Source: Sthenelais limicola
Taxonomy: Eukaryota; Annelida; Polychaeta; Phyllodocida; Sigalionidae
DNA length: 64,000 bases
Assembly (NCBI GenBank): GCA_942159475.1
Contig: OW804098.1
Location: 7,992,773 to 8,056,772 of the forward strand
Direction: 5' to 3'
The notes under the pieces are model-generated. The model was given only the letters and a program-made list of their open reading frames with translations, had not been told where the DNA came from and made no database searches. Below are positions 53,011 to 64,000 of the stretch, piece after piece; positions within the stretch are counted from its first letter, which is position 1, and every line of letters begins with the position of its first letter. The position numbers and the translations under genes were made by a program.

Positions 53011-53245
53011 GGGTCAGATTTTTAGAAAATGTACAATTGGCAGTTGTACACATTTGGGAAATTCTGCTACATTAGGCTGAAAAATGAAGAATACCGGGTA
53101 TATCTGAGTATATTTGGTATCGCATTGATTTAAAGTATCAGTTCTGTTATGTTAAACTGCATTTTGAAGCTTATTCTTGGCTTGAATGTGGGTTATTTGG
53201 GAGGATTGGTGAAGGCGAATTGTACATTTTCTGACGATCTGACCC
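53011..53245 (+). mobile_element. M1 MITE, subfamily b, 235 bp
   Basis: Left end GGGTCAGATTTTTAG, right end intact; the last M1 copy in the window. Confidence 0.85.
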
Positions 53246-54184
53246 ACATGTAACTGCCAATGGTGCTATGCTGTTTGCTCTATTTGAGACAGAAATATGT
53301 TCACATAAGTGAGGGGTTTATTTTCACATTATAACTGTTGAATCATTGCTATGTTTATATATAAGATTTGCACATACGGAAGGTAATTATGTAAATATAA
53401 TTCAAATGTTCAATCCCGTATTTAAAAAATGTACAGAAAGAAAAGAATAAAATTAGTTCTGGTGTGTTTGGATTCCCATATCAACTGGAACAGAAATCAA
53501 AAACATATCATCATACCAAAAACTATATCAGCCCGGTGGAATGTATATTTTTAATCAAATTAATCTCGTTTGTTTCGTTCGGTAAATCAACGAGGCCTGG
53601 CTGAATTGATTGAGTAAAAGACAGAAAGTGTTTCTCAGCTTGATTTTATTTGTCAACGGAAATTGAAAATAAAACATATTTATGACTATCACAGTTTGCC
53701 ACATAATGATTTATGTGTATACATGGTGCAATAAATGGAAATGTAAAAATATTCAATCCAATTTCGGAACGCAATTGTTGTCAGCTTTCTGTATGTATAA
53801 ATCTCTAGATTTATGTAGCGGGATGTGCTTCGAACTTCGACCAACGAATATGGAGTATTGATCTTACAGCACAGTCGATGTGTGGATCACTCTTCCCGTG
53901 AAATTGCTTGATGTATAAATTGCTCCTGTATTGGGCAAGCTACAGAGCAGGCGTATTGGCTGGTATGGACTGTTCCGATTTAACATACTGCATGGAACAC
54001 ACGTACGGTGTTGGGATGGCAGTTCTGGAACTGTGAAAAACATTAACTTATTTAATTGTTGTCTTAATTCACAAAGAGTCCCATAATATCACCGTCACCG
54101 GTCTTACTCCCAAGCCATCCCACAAAAAAGCTTTCATTTTACGCAGTCACTGTTCTAGTTCGTCTTGCCTGGTTTCATTCTTAT
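53246..54184. other. Intergenic between convergent genes
   Basis: AT-rich, no gene recognised. It may hold the 3-prime ends of both the plus-strand kinase gene and the minus-strand orphan gene. Confidence 0.45.
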
Positions 54185-54586
54185 TTAAGTCCGATTCCAA
54201 CTCAGATTCTGCCTTTGGTAGGAAGATAACATTTCCAAACGCCGGGAGGAAATCTTGTTAACCCTTTTCATACGGCGATGTGCTTGTGAGAGATAATCCT
54301 CCAGGAGGAATGGATTTGACATACAGGCGACAATCTGCGCATCAGAGGTTGATGAGGCCCACGATATCCAAGGCCCGTCCTCTAGGGCCAGGTTAGACAA
54401 GTGCTGAAGACCTTCCAGGGCAATCTGCAGCTTCATTGTGCGTTGTTCGACGAAGGGATGTTTTGAGTTGTCGGCTGCTCTCTGAATGCGTACCATCTCC
54501 TCTCTGCAAATAACTTCCAATGCTTCGATGAGCCGAGGAAGGGTAACCGTAACGCCAGTCTTTCTCTGGCCTCGTTGACATGCCAT
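54185..54586 (-). CDS. Orphan single-exon protein, 133 residues, helical
   Basis: ATG at 54586, stop at 54185. I do not recognise the family. The protein is polar and mostly helix-forming: TLPRLIEALEVICREEMVRI near the start, MKLQIALEGLQHLSNLALED mid-protein, and a basic SQAHRRMKRVNKISSRRLEM near the end. There is no signal peptide or transmembrane segment. A TATA box (CTATATAATC, minus strand) lies about 150 nt upstream, leaving a leader of about 125 nt, and GC content and codon use look coding against the AT-rich surroundings. It could also be one exon of a longer gene, although no donor is evident before the stop. Confidence 0.6.
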   Translation of the reverse strand: MACQRGQRKTGVTVTLPRLIEALEVICREEMVRIQRAADNSKHPFVEQRTMKLQIALEGLQHLSNLALEDGPWISWASSTSDAQIVACMSNPFLLEDYLSQAHRRMKRVNKISSRRLEMLSSYQRQNLSWNRT

Positions 54587-54734
54587 GATTTGCAGTGGAA
54601 TTCAGTCGTTTTACAGTCCAGCTAGGAAGTGGTTAAATAGTGTACATGTGCGTTAGTCTGTCTCAGAACGTTGTGGTCGTCTGCCCTCTAAGACAGTTCA
54701 TCGACGTATGTTTGTGTACGCCTAGAACTGCTGA

Positions 54735-54741
54735 TTATATA
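54735..54741 (-). promoter_or_regulatory. TATA box of the orphan gene
   Basis: GGCTATATAATCAG on the minus strand, about 150 nt before the ATG at 54586. Confidence 0.55.
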
Positions 54742-54756
54742 GCCCCACCTTGGGTT

Positions 54757-54947
54757 GAGCGACCGTTATTCGCCGACTAAAGATTCGCTTAGATCAGGGC
54801 TTCGCTTTAGATTCATCTTTAAGAAAGTGACTTCGAGTTGGCGCGCGCAGGGAGTTAGCTAGCCGCTGACCCTTAAATATGAGCGACCATTCGCCGATCG
54901 AAGATTCGCTTAGATCGCGGCTTCGCCTTGAAGATGGTGGCTTCGAG
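54757..54947. repeat. Tandem duplication upstream of the orphan gene
   Basis: GAGCGACC..ATTCGCCGA..AAGATTCGCTTAGATC..GGCTTCGC..ACTTCGAG occurs at 54757-54836 and again at 54881-54947. It lies just upstream of the TATA box on the minus strand, so it may be a duplicated promoter element. Confidence 0.65.
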
Positions 54948-55099
54948 CCCGCTCCCTCTACCATTGATGTTTGCTTCGATTGATGTTTCGGGCCAAAAGA
55001 ATTCTGGAATACACATACATGTGCCGTTAACCTCATTATGTAAATGGGAGATTGGGGAGTATCAAATGAGAAGCCACGCTCCCATAGAGCTATTCAATG

Positions 55100-57100
55100 G
55101 CCTGGGACTTTTGATATAGGCCTAATTATAATAAAATATTTGACCCGACAAAATGTGTGGCGGCAGTAGCTTATTTTAATATATCATATATATGAATTAT
55201 ACTATGCATTCCCTATCGAATTGGGTTTTTTTCAGTTTGGTTAAATGCCCACAATGGGATTAAGGAACCGTTCTGAGTAGGACGATGGTGTTTTACCCCT
55301 TTACAAAAAATTTATCAAAGAATCATCAAAAGTAACAAACACAATTGACCTTAGTACCTCAACAACAAACAACAACAACAAGATGATTACGCTGAATCTA
55401 TCCCTTAAAATACCGATGCTGAAATTATGCTTCGTTGACAAAATATCTCTTTTGTTACCCGGTTGACGTATGCATGGTTTTCTTCTGTAGGCCTAAATCT
55501 GTAGCATATGGCCGCCAATAAAATATGCAACGAATCTGGATAAAAATGGACTGTCCATTTTCTATTATTCTAACTATTATTTCTATTCTAAAAGAAGGTT
55601 ACCAAACACTACCCTACTTTGTTGCCTCATATTCGGAGAGCTCTTCATCGCGGAGGTCAATCACAAAAACCCATCGCAAAGCAGAACACCTGAGCAGAGA
55701 ACACTACTGCGATCAATCGCAAAGCACATTTACAAAGCACATTTTACTTTTCTCGATGGACTACACAGCCTAAAAAATATTAAACATGCCAAACAATTTT
55801 GCTATGAACTCCGCTATTTGGAACCGTTTACCAGTCGGAGAGAAGTCTAAACAATGGGGTGCCCTGAAAAAGTTTTTAAAAGATTCAGAGAATCGGATGA
55901 ATTAAAACATTCCTCCTTATCACATTTTCCTTTGTTTCTCTATAGCATGACGAACCCTGGTTGATTCAGGAATTGTTAGTCTTAAGAGTGTAATTACTTC
56001 GCTACAGAAACGGATATCGATTGATCAAAGATGAAATTACTAAATTCTAGGTTGGCATGATATTTTTCACGCCAGGAAACTTCACAGGTGCATATTTAAG
56101 CTGATTTATATTTTGTATATGCGTACATTCTATACATTTAATAGGGTCACACTAAACTCTATAAAAACGAATGTTGTTGGTAGTAGAACTATCAATCGTA
56201 TGACTCTAGGGGTACAATACAATTTAAACATTTAACTGATTGGCTATTCGCCGGGGTTGTGAATGAGTAGATCTAGGGCTGATTCAAAGAAAAAGGTTCA
56301 TTAGATATTAAAGCTATTGTTTATTTTGGGTTATATTTCATAGAGCATGAGAATGAGGTTATTGTGAAACTTTCTTTTTGTTTTTGAAAAGGTTTTATTC
56401 AAACATAACCTGCCATCGTGGCTCTTACAAATCTAAGACAAGGTTAATATTGTGTCCCTTATATTTTGTAGTTTTTTTGTTATTGTGAAACTTCTGAGAA
56501 ATAAAATTGTTTCAATAAGAAAAACCTAGCAATCCATCGGTAGTATATGGGTGGTGGACTCAGGGATCGGAAGGAAGACCACCAGTGGGTGAACCGATGA
56601 GCCATACTGTTAAAATTAATTTGATTGATCCTGATGTAGTGCTCTAACCTGAATAAAAACGAATTAAAAAAAATATAGTACCATTAACAGCCACAAGAGT
56701 CTATATCTGCATGGCCTTGCGTCCGTTCCGCGCTATCTTAGCGCTATCCGACTTAGCAAATGTGACAACATGTGTTGTTACTCTTCTATGGATAATGTAA
56801 CCGAACAGTATATTACATAACTAAATAAGTTTCTGTGCTTTACTCTTGCCCGGCTGTCTATGAGTAGTATAGGAAATAATTATGCACATATAACTGCCTA
56901 TAGCATCGCAAATGAGGAAGAGGCCGATTAAATAAGAAGCACACAATAGAAGAGAAAGAGCCCACACCCAAACTGAATGTGGGCTCCTCTAGGGGAAGAG
57001 TCATAGTTAATTCCCGCCTTCTCCACTAGGATGCTAGCCGGCGGGCAGTCCGGCCAGCCCACTCTCACCCACTCCACATTCCACAATCTGATGCAGCATA
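55100..57100. other. Intergenic, nothing recognised
   Basis: AT-rich with only short frames. No gene, RNA or repeat I can support. Confidence 0.45.
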
Positions 57101-57103
57101 GAT

Positions 57104-57155
57104 GAATGGGTGGATGGATGGATAAATGGATTGATTAATTGATTGATTGATAAAC
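57104..57155. repeat. GGAT/GATT tetranucleotide microsatellite
   Basis: TGGGTGGATGGATGGATAAA then GATTGATTGATTGAT. It leads into AAACATTTATTTCAAC, a LINE/SINE-tail-like sequence. Confidence 0.7.
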
Positions 57156-57807
57156 ATTTATTTCAACAAAATCATTTTACATGTTTTCGTCAAGTACTTT
57201 ATAGATTTAATTATCCTTCAATGTAAACATTATACAATGGAATAAAAAGACAGCAAATGTCAGGTTTGGTATTTACTATGTGTTTACAATAAATCAATTT
57301 ACAAAGAAGTGGGATCTTGATACATTTTGTTAATACTTATTAGAATCTCATGGTTTTTCTATTTCATGACTTCGAGGTTCAGTCTCACGATATTCTGAAT
57401 TTCTTTGGGCTCTCTCATCACATACACATAGATCAGAAACAGAAGTCATTAGTATGGGTCTTATTTATCAAGGGTCTGTAGGTGGTTCCCCTTCTGTGAT
57501 AGGATCATACAGAAAGCTCTATGCATTCTTTTCAAATGTTCACAGGAGTGAGAAGAGAAACAAATGTGAAAACTGATCTTTAGAAAAGAATTGCCTGAGC
57601 AAAGATTACATGGAAAGCATGGTTCGTAGAGAATTAGCAATATGTGTACTATATGAAATGTACACTACATTCTTACGTACAGAAGCTTACTATGAATATG
57701 AGTCAATAATACATTTATATGTTATACATTTATATGTCATGCATACTTTTTCATAGTTTCCACATATTTTTATTTTTTTATTTTTTTTTTATATTTTATA
57801 TTTACGA
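57156..57807. other. Intergenic, nothing recognised
   Basis: AT-rich with a T-run near 57765-57800. Confidence 0.4.
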
Positions 57808-57935
57808 TGTTTATACAGCAAGTCAAACAATACAGTGAACCATAATTGTGACGTGGGCTCACGGGTTTAATTCATATACAAATTGCCATGGTTATTCTGC
57901 CCACTGCTGTATCTAGCTATTTACTAATGCTACCG
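57808..57935 (+). repeat. Dispersed repeat, copy 2
   Basis: Same orientation and about 90% similar by eye to 51955-52090. Confidence 0.75.
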
Positions 57936-58059
57936 CTATGCAGGGAGCTGTTACAATTCCTTTTCACATGCATTATGATTCCTACCACCAAATCCTCATC
58001 GTTGTCAAGCAATTACAAATGAAACGTTATAAATGATCCTGGTATAGGGCCATATTAAA

Positions 58060-58340
58060 TTTGAATTTGAATTGAAATTAAAACTTTTATTTGGTCATCG
58101 ACTGCGGTCAAAGGGAATCTCAATCAAATATAAAAAATTACATCAATAATTAGAGCATTAGAGAGTATCATGTATGTACATGTGTATATCTGATGTAAAT
58201 TTGTGGTATGAAAAACATAGACTAGGGCTGAATATTGAATTGAATTGAATTGAAATACGTTTATTCAGTACTTGACTGCGAATCTGGGAAGTCTCCGGCA
58301 TAATGGGAGGTATTCTGATCCCACAGTCTTGTTACAACAT
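58060..58340. repeat. Two LINE/SINE-tail-like segments
   Basis: TTTGAATTTGAATTGAAATT then TTTATTTGGTCATCGACTGCG (about 58060-58140), and (ATTGA)n then TTTATTCAGTACTTGACTGCG (58228-58290). They share a layout and a GACTGCG word, as related retroposon tails would. Family not identified. Confidence 0.45.
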
Positions 58341-58753
58341 TCTAAACAGAGGACAATCCCGCTACAATCATTGACTGTAGTCGGGTCTCTGCTGATTATT
58401 AAATATTTCTAATGACTTTTCAGGAGTGTATAACATGGTTATAATTACATTTGTCTTTTTTATATAAACTCAGTATATTATAACATTTGTCTAAATAAAT
58501 TATTGATTTTCTTGTGCTAATCTTCTTAAGTTTTGTAATACATATCTTGCCATATATAAGTAGATCTGGCTTGATTTCCTTTGCAATTCCTTACAATCCC
58601 AGAATAATGCTTGGTGTTTGTTGAGGGTTGACAAAACTATTTTTCATAAACCCATGCCATATACACCAGCATCATTACCAATCACAGATACTGATCAATT
58701 CACTGAGGCAATAATTTCATCTCATAATCTCAAGCTTGACTTTAATGGACCAC

Positions 58754-59717
58754 TCAGACTTTACTTACTGTAAACATGATCCCAGACACTAATGGGCCCT
58801 CTCCCATTTCAACTTCTATAATTTCCTCGTTTTGGAAATCATTCGGCAATGCTGGGGCATTTGTAGTACAATTTTGAATGGTTGGTTGTGGATTAGTGTA
58901 TTGATATACAGTGATGTATAGTGTTGCCTTGGGTTGGTCAGTAACCACTGCAACTGGAAGGTAATTCTTCCCTTTATTACATTTCAAAGAAGTTTGTCCA
59001 TAAATATTTGTGCCTTGCAAAGTAGAGAAACGGACATTCAAAGTCACTGCCTTGTTTACAACCAATCCTAACAGCCGGAATTTAGGCCTGAATGAATCTA
59101 TACAAATTGTGTTTGGAGATCCAATATCAACCTTACATATGACTCCAAGTCTGGGTCGACAGCTGAAGGGATGGGTCGTTCTCCTAACACCTGTTTGAAA
59201 GCGCATGACAGTGATTTCCTCTATTTGACTCAGATAGCGTAAAGGTACCACATATTTTGTAAAATCAACAGCAGACATGATGGGAAATCTAATTTTGTAG
59301 AACACTGGGCCCAAAACCTCTCTCTTTCTTTCTACAATGGCAGGGTACCCTTTATCAGTGCATTCCCTCACTGCCCAGTCATTACAGAAACGAAAAATAT
59401 CAATTTCTGAAGCATTCAAATATTCACAGCCAACAATCAGTTCTAAAGTATCCCTCAGGATGTTGTTTTTGGTCTGCAGTTCTCTCAACTCTGGTCCTAT
59501 CTTGCATAGACTTTCCATGTGCTTCTCGACCAGCACAGAATCGTTGATGAACACAGCATAATCCAGCACTTCCAATACATTACTTTCATCCAGGTCTAAA
59601 TTTAAGGTAACTTCACAGAGCCTTTTTAAATGTAGAACTTGGTACTTCTCTGCTGCATAAGCCAGAGCACGTGCATTGTCTGCAGTTATCAGTGTCCTAT
59701 CATCGGAATAAAGGTAC
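58754..59717 (-). CDS. BTB-BACK-PHR protein, exon 2
   Basis: Begins after acceptor TTCTAG (AG at 59719-59718) and runs open to a TGA at 58754, giving residues 88-408. It first completes the BTB domain (YLYSDDRTLITADNARALAY, AEKYQVLHLKRLCE). Next is a BACK-type helical part with FCNDWAVRECTDKGYP, then the PHR beta-sandwich (RPRLGVICKVD, then FRLLGLVVN, TLYITVYQYTNP) ending GIMFTVSKV. This order is that of the BTBD1/2/3/6 group, substrate adaptors of Cullin-3 ubiquitin ligases. A GTAAGT inside the last codons could be a donor, but the protein already ends where family members do. Confidence 0.85.
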
Positions 59718-60091
59718 CTAGAATTTAGAAGGAGAATCAGTATTTGATCAGGTTGGTTTATAGGAAAACCTTTGCTCCTTTATCCTGAAAAAAGCAGGGA
59801 GAATGAAATAAAACTTGTAAACATATATGGTCATATACAGGTTGGAACAGGATTGTACAAACAACTACAGAAGGTGTTGGAGTTGGAATATAATAACACG
59901 AAAAACAGACCCCAGATAAGCTGAAGAAATGAGAGAAACAGAGCCTAGCACATGATACTAAACCCTGCCCCCTTACAGAAAGCAGCAACAGGTGCTAACA
60001 TTTTTACGTTATAGAAAAAAAGAACATGAATAACATTGAATTCAGAAAAGCCATAATTTTGTTTTAAATAATGCCCATTCACTTAGCCTAC

Positions 60092-60354
60092 CTCAAGAAA
60101 ACTGTAAAAATGTCTTCATCAATATCCTTGATTTCAATTGCACCGCTCTTCTCGGGAAGACTTCCAAAGAACATGCACTCAAACACAGCACTCCTGGACA
60201 TTAGGAGGAACTTGTGGGCCTTCACCACAGCCTCTGTCTTGGGGAAGTTGAAGATGACATCAGTATGAAGAGCCTCGTCAAAAGCATGCCTCAGAGAGTC
60301 CGCCAACCTGGCCTCAGACTGCCAGTCCTTACCTAACTTCTCACTCTCTGTCAT
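60092..60354 (-). CDS. BTB-BACK-PHR protein, exon 1
   Basis: ATG at 60354; 87 codons plus two bases before donor AG|GTAGGC. Starts MTESEKLGKDWQSEARLADS, then HTDVIF..KAHKFLLMSRSAVFECMF, the core of a BTB (POZ) domain, and GAIEIKDIDEDIFTVFLR. Splicing over 374 nt (59718-60091) keeps phase and yields a 408-residue protein, the normal size for short BTBD-PHR members. The BTB part would dimerise and bind Cullin-3. Which vertebrate paralogue it matches cannot be told. Confidence 0.88.
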
Positions 60355-60424
60355 GGTGGAAAATGAAGATAGGATTTGAAGAACTCATGTTCAATTAAAT
60401 AGAAAATAGTTAAAGTCAAACTAT

Positions 60425-60555
60425 TTAATTATACTGTCAATTTACTGAAAATGACATCTGTATGAAGACCCTCGTGAAAAGCATGTCTAAGAGTATGCCA
60501 ATCTGGCCAGAGACTGCCAGTCCTTACCTGATTTGTCACTCTCAGCCATAGCTCA
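60425..60555 (-). pseudogene. Broken copy of BTB exon 1
   Basis: On the minus strand an ATG at about 60551 opens MAESDKSGKDWQSLARLA, like exon 1. The frame then shifts, and LRHAFHEGLHTDVIF continues in another frame before the similarity ends. It lies 70 bp upstream of the functional exon 1, so it is a partial tandem duplication that has decayed. Confidence 0.75.
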
Positions 60556-60620
60556 ATTTCTCTCGAAACCTGCAAACATAAGCAGAATGAATGTCTAGTC
60601 TCCATCTGGATATGAAACAA

Positions 60621-63600
60621 TTAACTTTTTCATAAAAAAAAGACTGGGTGAATCACTGCTAACTAGGTAAAACTCTGGATTCATTCGATATTTTTTTCAC
60701 ACTTGGAATCTCAAATTCAATTCTTGTTTATTAGTTTTATTTGCTGTTTCAACAACATTCTGTTCTCATACTGAGACCTTCTTCGGGGACATTCAAGTAC
60801 GTACTGATTAGATTTTGCAGTGGCATGGTCTCATATAGTAGTAAATATTTGTAGTAAAACATATTATGTAGGACTGTGGAAATAAAGGTCATACCATACC
60901 GTATACAAGTCAGATTGGTGTATTAAGGGCTGGGTAGACGTCTTATAATATGAAGACGGATTACTATGAAATATTGATTGCGGATAAGATGAGATAGATA
61001 AAATCCAAAGACTATGGTTCTTACTCTCCTCGTTATACTTTCAAGAATGTGGAAATTGGCATAAGCTCGCAAACTTAGGGTTCACTACACACATACATAC
61101 ATGTATAGCAGTTTACATATAGCTTTCACAGCGTCCCAATTGCAGGAGAATTTGAGATTTGTTTACATTATAGGTAATATGTCCAAAGAATTTGAATTTC
61201 ACAACTAAATGAGCAGCACCAAATATATCTTCCTAGCACAATATACATACGTTAGTAACGTATACTGGATAGTTGTGTGATTAAAATGTGAGCTTTCCTT
61301 ATCTAAAAGCTTTCTTCTTTGATGATACATTCTGTAACTATGTGGGCTACATTGCCCTAGTTGACTGTCCAAAATGCCTGGTCCGATCCTGGAGCTATTA
61401 TTATTTAAAAGCTGTACAGAATAAATTGGAGTCAACCGGAGTGTAAAATCAAACAGAAAGAAATCGTTTATTCCATAGACATGTCCAGAATTATTAACCT
61501 GGTGAAATCAAGTGTATGAATTGAGCAGAATTAAGCAGCTCAAAAAAATATTAATGATGTAAGATATAAAAAAATCTATATAACTTAAAACAAAAATGAT
61601 TATTTGTGTAAAATAAAGTGAATTATGATTGAAATATGACATGTTTGACATGTTCTCTAAATACGTACAAGTATCCCCCTCTATCATATTTGACCTGTTT
61701 CCCCTGATAGAGCCGGCGGAGGAAAACATTCCTACCTATATCATGCATGTTTCAGTACAACAGAGATTATCCTATGTTTGGAAGAATACAATAATTGGCC
61801 CAATATAATTATATTATATCATGAATATACTGTTCTCTTAAACATCCTAATTATTATTCAACAGAGTAATACGATTTAAAAGTATAAGTTTATATGATTT
61901 AGATTATATAAAGTCACTTCTAGTCTCAAATAGTTCAGAACTTAGTTAATCTCAGAGAGTAAACAAGGGAGCGCTCTCACGTAACCCAATGTCAGTCCCC
62001 CTGATAACAACCGACTCACACCATAAACCAAAATGAAATGATTTCAGTTAAAGCCTGATCGAAATTGTCGATAATTATTTTCAATAACATAATTTAGAAA
62101 CATTTACGCACTTGAAAACTCCATGGTTTCATTGTAGATTACCTATTATGTGATTTATATATTTCGAAAATCAGTCAAATGTATTACTATAAAACCGACG
62201 GTGTATTGTATATGTATAGCTTCTTCAGATAGTCATACGTTGACCAATTACAAAAGGTTGATTTGAATTAAGCAGCCAAAAGGATCCGAAGCTGCTTCAG
62301 ATAGGCATGGGCACATACTTCCATAACTAAAGGAGTAAAAAGATCAAGTTTGACTTGATGATTAAACAATCAGATCCTCTCTGCATATAGATTCTCATAT
62401 TTTACTTACCCTTACCCTTAGCCGATGACAATCAGTCGAATAATATAAGTATTATCTTGGCAGAAATGGAGAAATGCTTGGGCACTTTTAGCTGTCTGAG
62501 TTTGTCTGAAACCGAAACACCAATGTGTCTGAAACCGAAACACTAATGGCATTGCATTGATAATTGATGCATGGTTCACTATGTCCCGGGACTATGACAC
62601 GCCCAATAGGCGTCAGTTGGAATGAAGGGAACTTATTATTCCTGCCGATGGCTAACTTGCATAATGAGCTCGAGGAAATGGTATGGATTTTTTAACAGGT
62701 AGTTATTCAGGTATTCTTACAGAAGCACTCTCACTGTTGAGAGTTCTCGTTGTGTCCTGAGTTGATTATTATTGATATATTATAATCTTTTGGTATTTCT
62801 GATGATATTCCAGCCTTTCATATATATGTTTATGTAATGTTTATACAATGTTTGTAGTTTGTTGAAAGTATGCACATCATCGCTCATGGTTTCGCCACTC
62901 AGTGACGCACACTATTTCACTACTAGTGGGGCATGAAACATCTTTCAAACCAACAATTTATTGTATTCCATCTAAATATAACATTGATATAATCATCTTC
63001 TATTAACAGGGTGTATCAATGTCTAATTATAATCATTGTGACAAATGCAAATGTGTTGATAATGATAATAATCTTTAAATAACATAGGATACAGATAGAT
63101 TTACTGTAAACGTGTTAATATTCGCAAAGTAGGCTATTTATTTCCGCTATTTCAACCTCTGTGCATGAAAATGAATCCTGCGTCAAAGGTACAATAATTG
63201 CATGAACAAGGTGTGAGGCTTCCTTGATGCGCGCAAATTCGCGTGAAAATGTGTCAAAGTAGCCTACTTAGTGCACGGAAGTTTATCTACGCGAAAATAA
63301 ATATGTTTATAGTATTCATTTACTTGTTTTTATTCTGGGGCCGTTATTTTGGTCTGGCAGACACATTTAATTGTCAATAGGAAGATTGGTAAATACCTCG
63401 CAAATATGGATTCATATGATCAGATCAGGAAGGCCATAGGCAAAGGAGATTACAAAACAATAACTTTGAACTCCTATAAATAAGCTCTGCGATCGGCAAG
63501 TGCCACTTTAAGTATTGCTATTAAATATTGAAGAGAAGAGTTCCACAATTGGTAATTAAAGAAATGCTACTGGATTAAAACTAGGTTTATATTTCACCAA

Positions 63601-63720
63601 ATAGTATCGAAGAAAATTAACGAATAGCGTTATAAATGAAAGTAGAGAGATGACTATAATGTCAGTGAATTCTCCCTGTGTCTTTTTGGTAGCAGAGAGA
63701 ATGATGAATTTTTGTTTTGT
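60621..63720. other. AT-rich intergenic region, nothing recognised
   Basis: Only frames under 80 codons without family features. CAAATTCAATTCTTGTTTAT near 60712 is another retroposon-tail-like stretch. Confidence 0.45.
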
Positions 63721-63726
63721 TTTTGC

Positions 63727-63787
63727 AACCGACTTTATTTCTGAAACCTGCCGTCTGGGCATATACAATTCTAATTTCGCGTGGCTG
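63727..63787 (-). repeat. Dispersed LINE-tail-like repeat, copy 2
   Basis: AACCGACTTTATTTCTGAAA and GGGCATATACAATTCTAA, matching 50770-50830. Confidence 0.6.
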
Positions 63788-64000
63788 GAAGGAAACATAA
63801 GGAGAAATAAATCATTTTTTTAGCTCGATAATATGTTCCTCTATGTCTTCAGATATACGCCTCCATATTACTCTTTCATTAGAGTTTATTTTTTTGAGTT
63901 TGAAGGAATACAGTACTACCTTTGCCCTCATTCTTAATTCATACATTGCTGAGAGACAATCAACTCTACCTTTGTCAAACAGTTTTTGTCGATAGATAAA
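63788..64000. other. Window end, nothing recognised
   Basis: AT-rich, no gene supported. Confidence 0.4.

Noticed and set aside
58754..58770. GTAAGT near the end of the BTB-PHR gene as a real donor
   Set aside because: The protein already reaches the usual end of the PHR domain before the stop; no further exon was seen. Not excluded.
1..64000. tRNA or rRNA genes
   Set aside because: No convincing A/B box pair with cloverleaf spacing or rRNA core sequence was seen by eye; a tRNAscan run would settle this.

Overview
This is eukaryotic DNA from an animal, most likely a marine invertebrate and possibly a deuterostome such as an echinoderm or relative. That placement is an inference. It rests on intron-bearing animal genes (an extracellular PKDCC/Vlk-type kinase and a BTB-BACK-PHR gene), very dense short inverted-repeat transposons, and frequent AGGCCTA-type words. 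No species can be named from the sequence alone.

Layout. (1) 1 to about 6160: the right part of a Polinton/Maverick or adintovirus-like element. All genes lie on the minus strand: the start of a hexon-like capsid protein (running off the window), a basic core-like protein, a small conserved virion-type protein, a retroviral-type integrase with a chromodomain, two small conserved proteins, a packaging ATPase, a probable two-exon early gene and a zinc-finger/coiled-coil early gene. A terminal control region with GATA-like and CRE motifs follows. The reading frames are open. (2) 6160-19300: gene-poor DNA packed with a 235-bp inverted-repeat MITE (family M1, about 37 copies or pieces in the window) and other small TIR elements (M2-M5). 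(3) 19382-52789: a PKDCC-like gene on the plus strand. Six coding exons join in frame to 664 codons plus stop. The 26-kb first intron carries a young, apparently intact Ty3/gypsy retrotransposon (21687-31342), a 2.6-kb minisatellite (33598-36160), and a 4.1-kb non-coding TIR element (39761-43875) holding a pyrimidine-rich satellite. (4) 54185-54586: a one-exon orphan reading frame on the minus strand with a TATA box. (5) 58754-60354: a two-exon BTB-BACK-PHR gene on the minus strand, with a broken copy of its first exon just upstream. (6) 60620-64000: AT-rich sequence with no gene I can support.

How the pieces relate. The viral-type genes form one module: capsid and packaging, integration, and an early end. 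The kinase exons were recognised one by one by similarity to vertebrate PKDCC as I know it, and the splice sites agree in phase throughout. The mobile elements give an insertion order: M1 copies are older than the Ty3 element, which splits one of them, and M5 elements also landed inside M1 copies.
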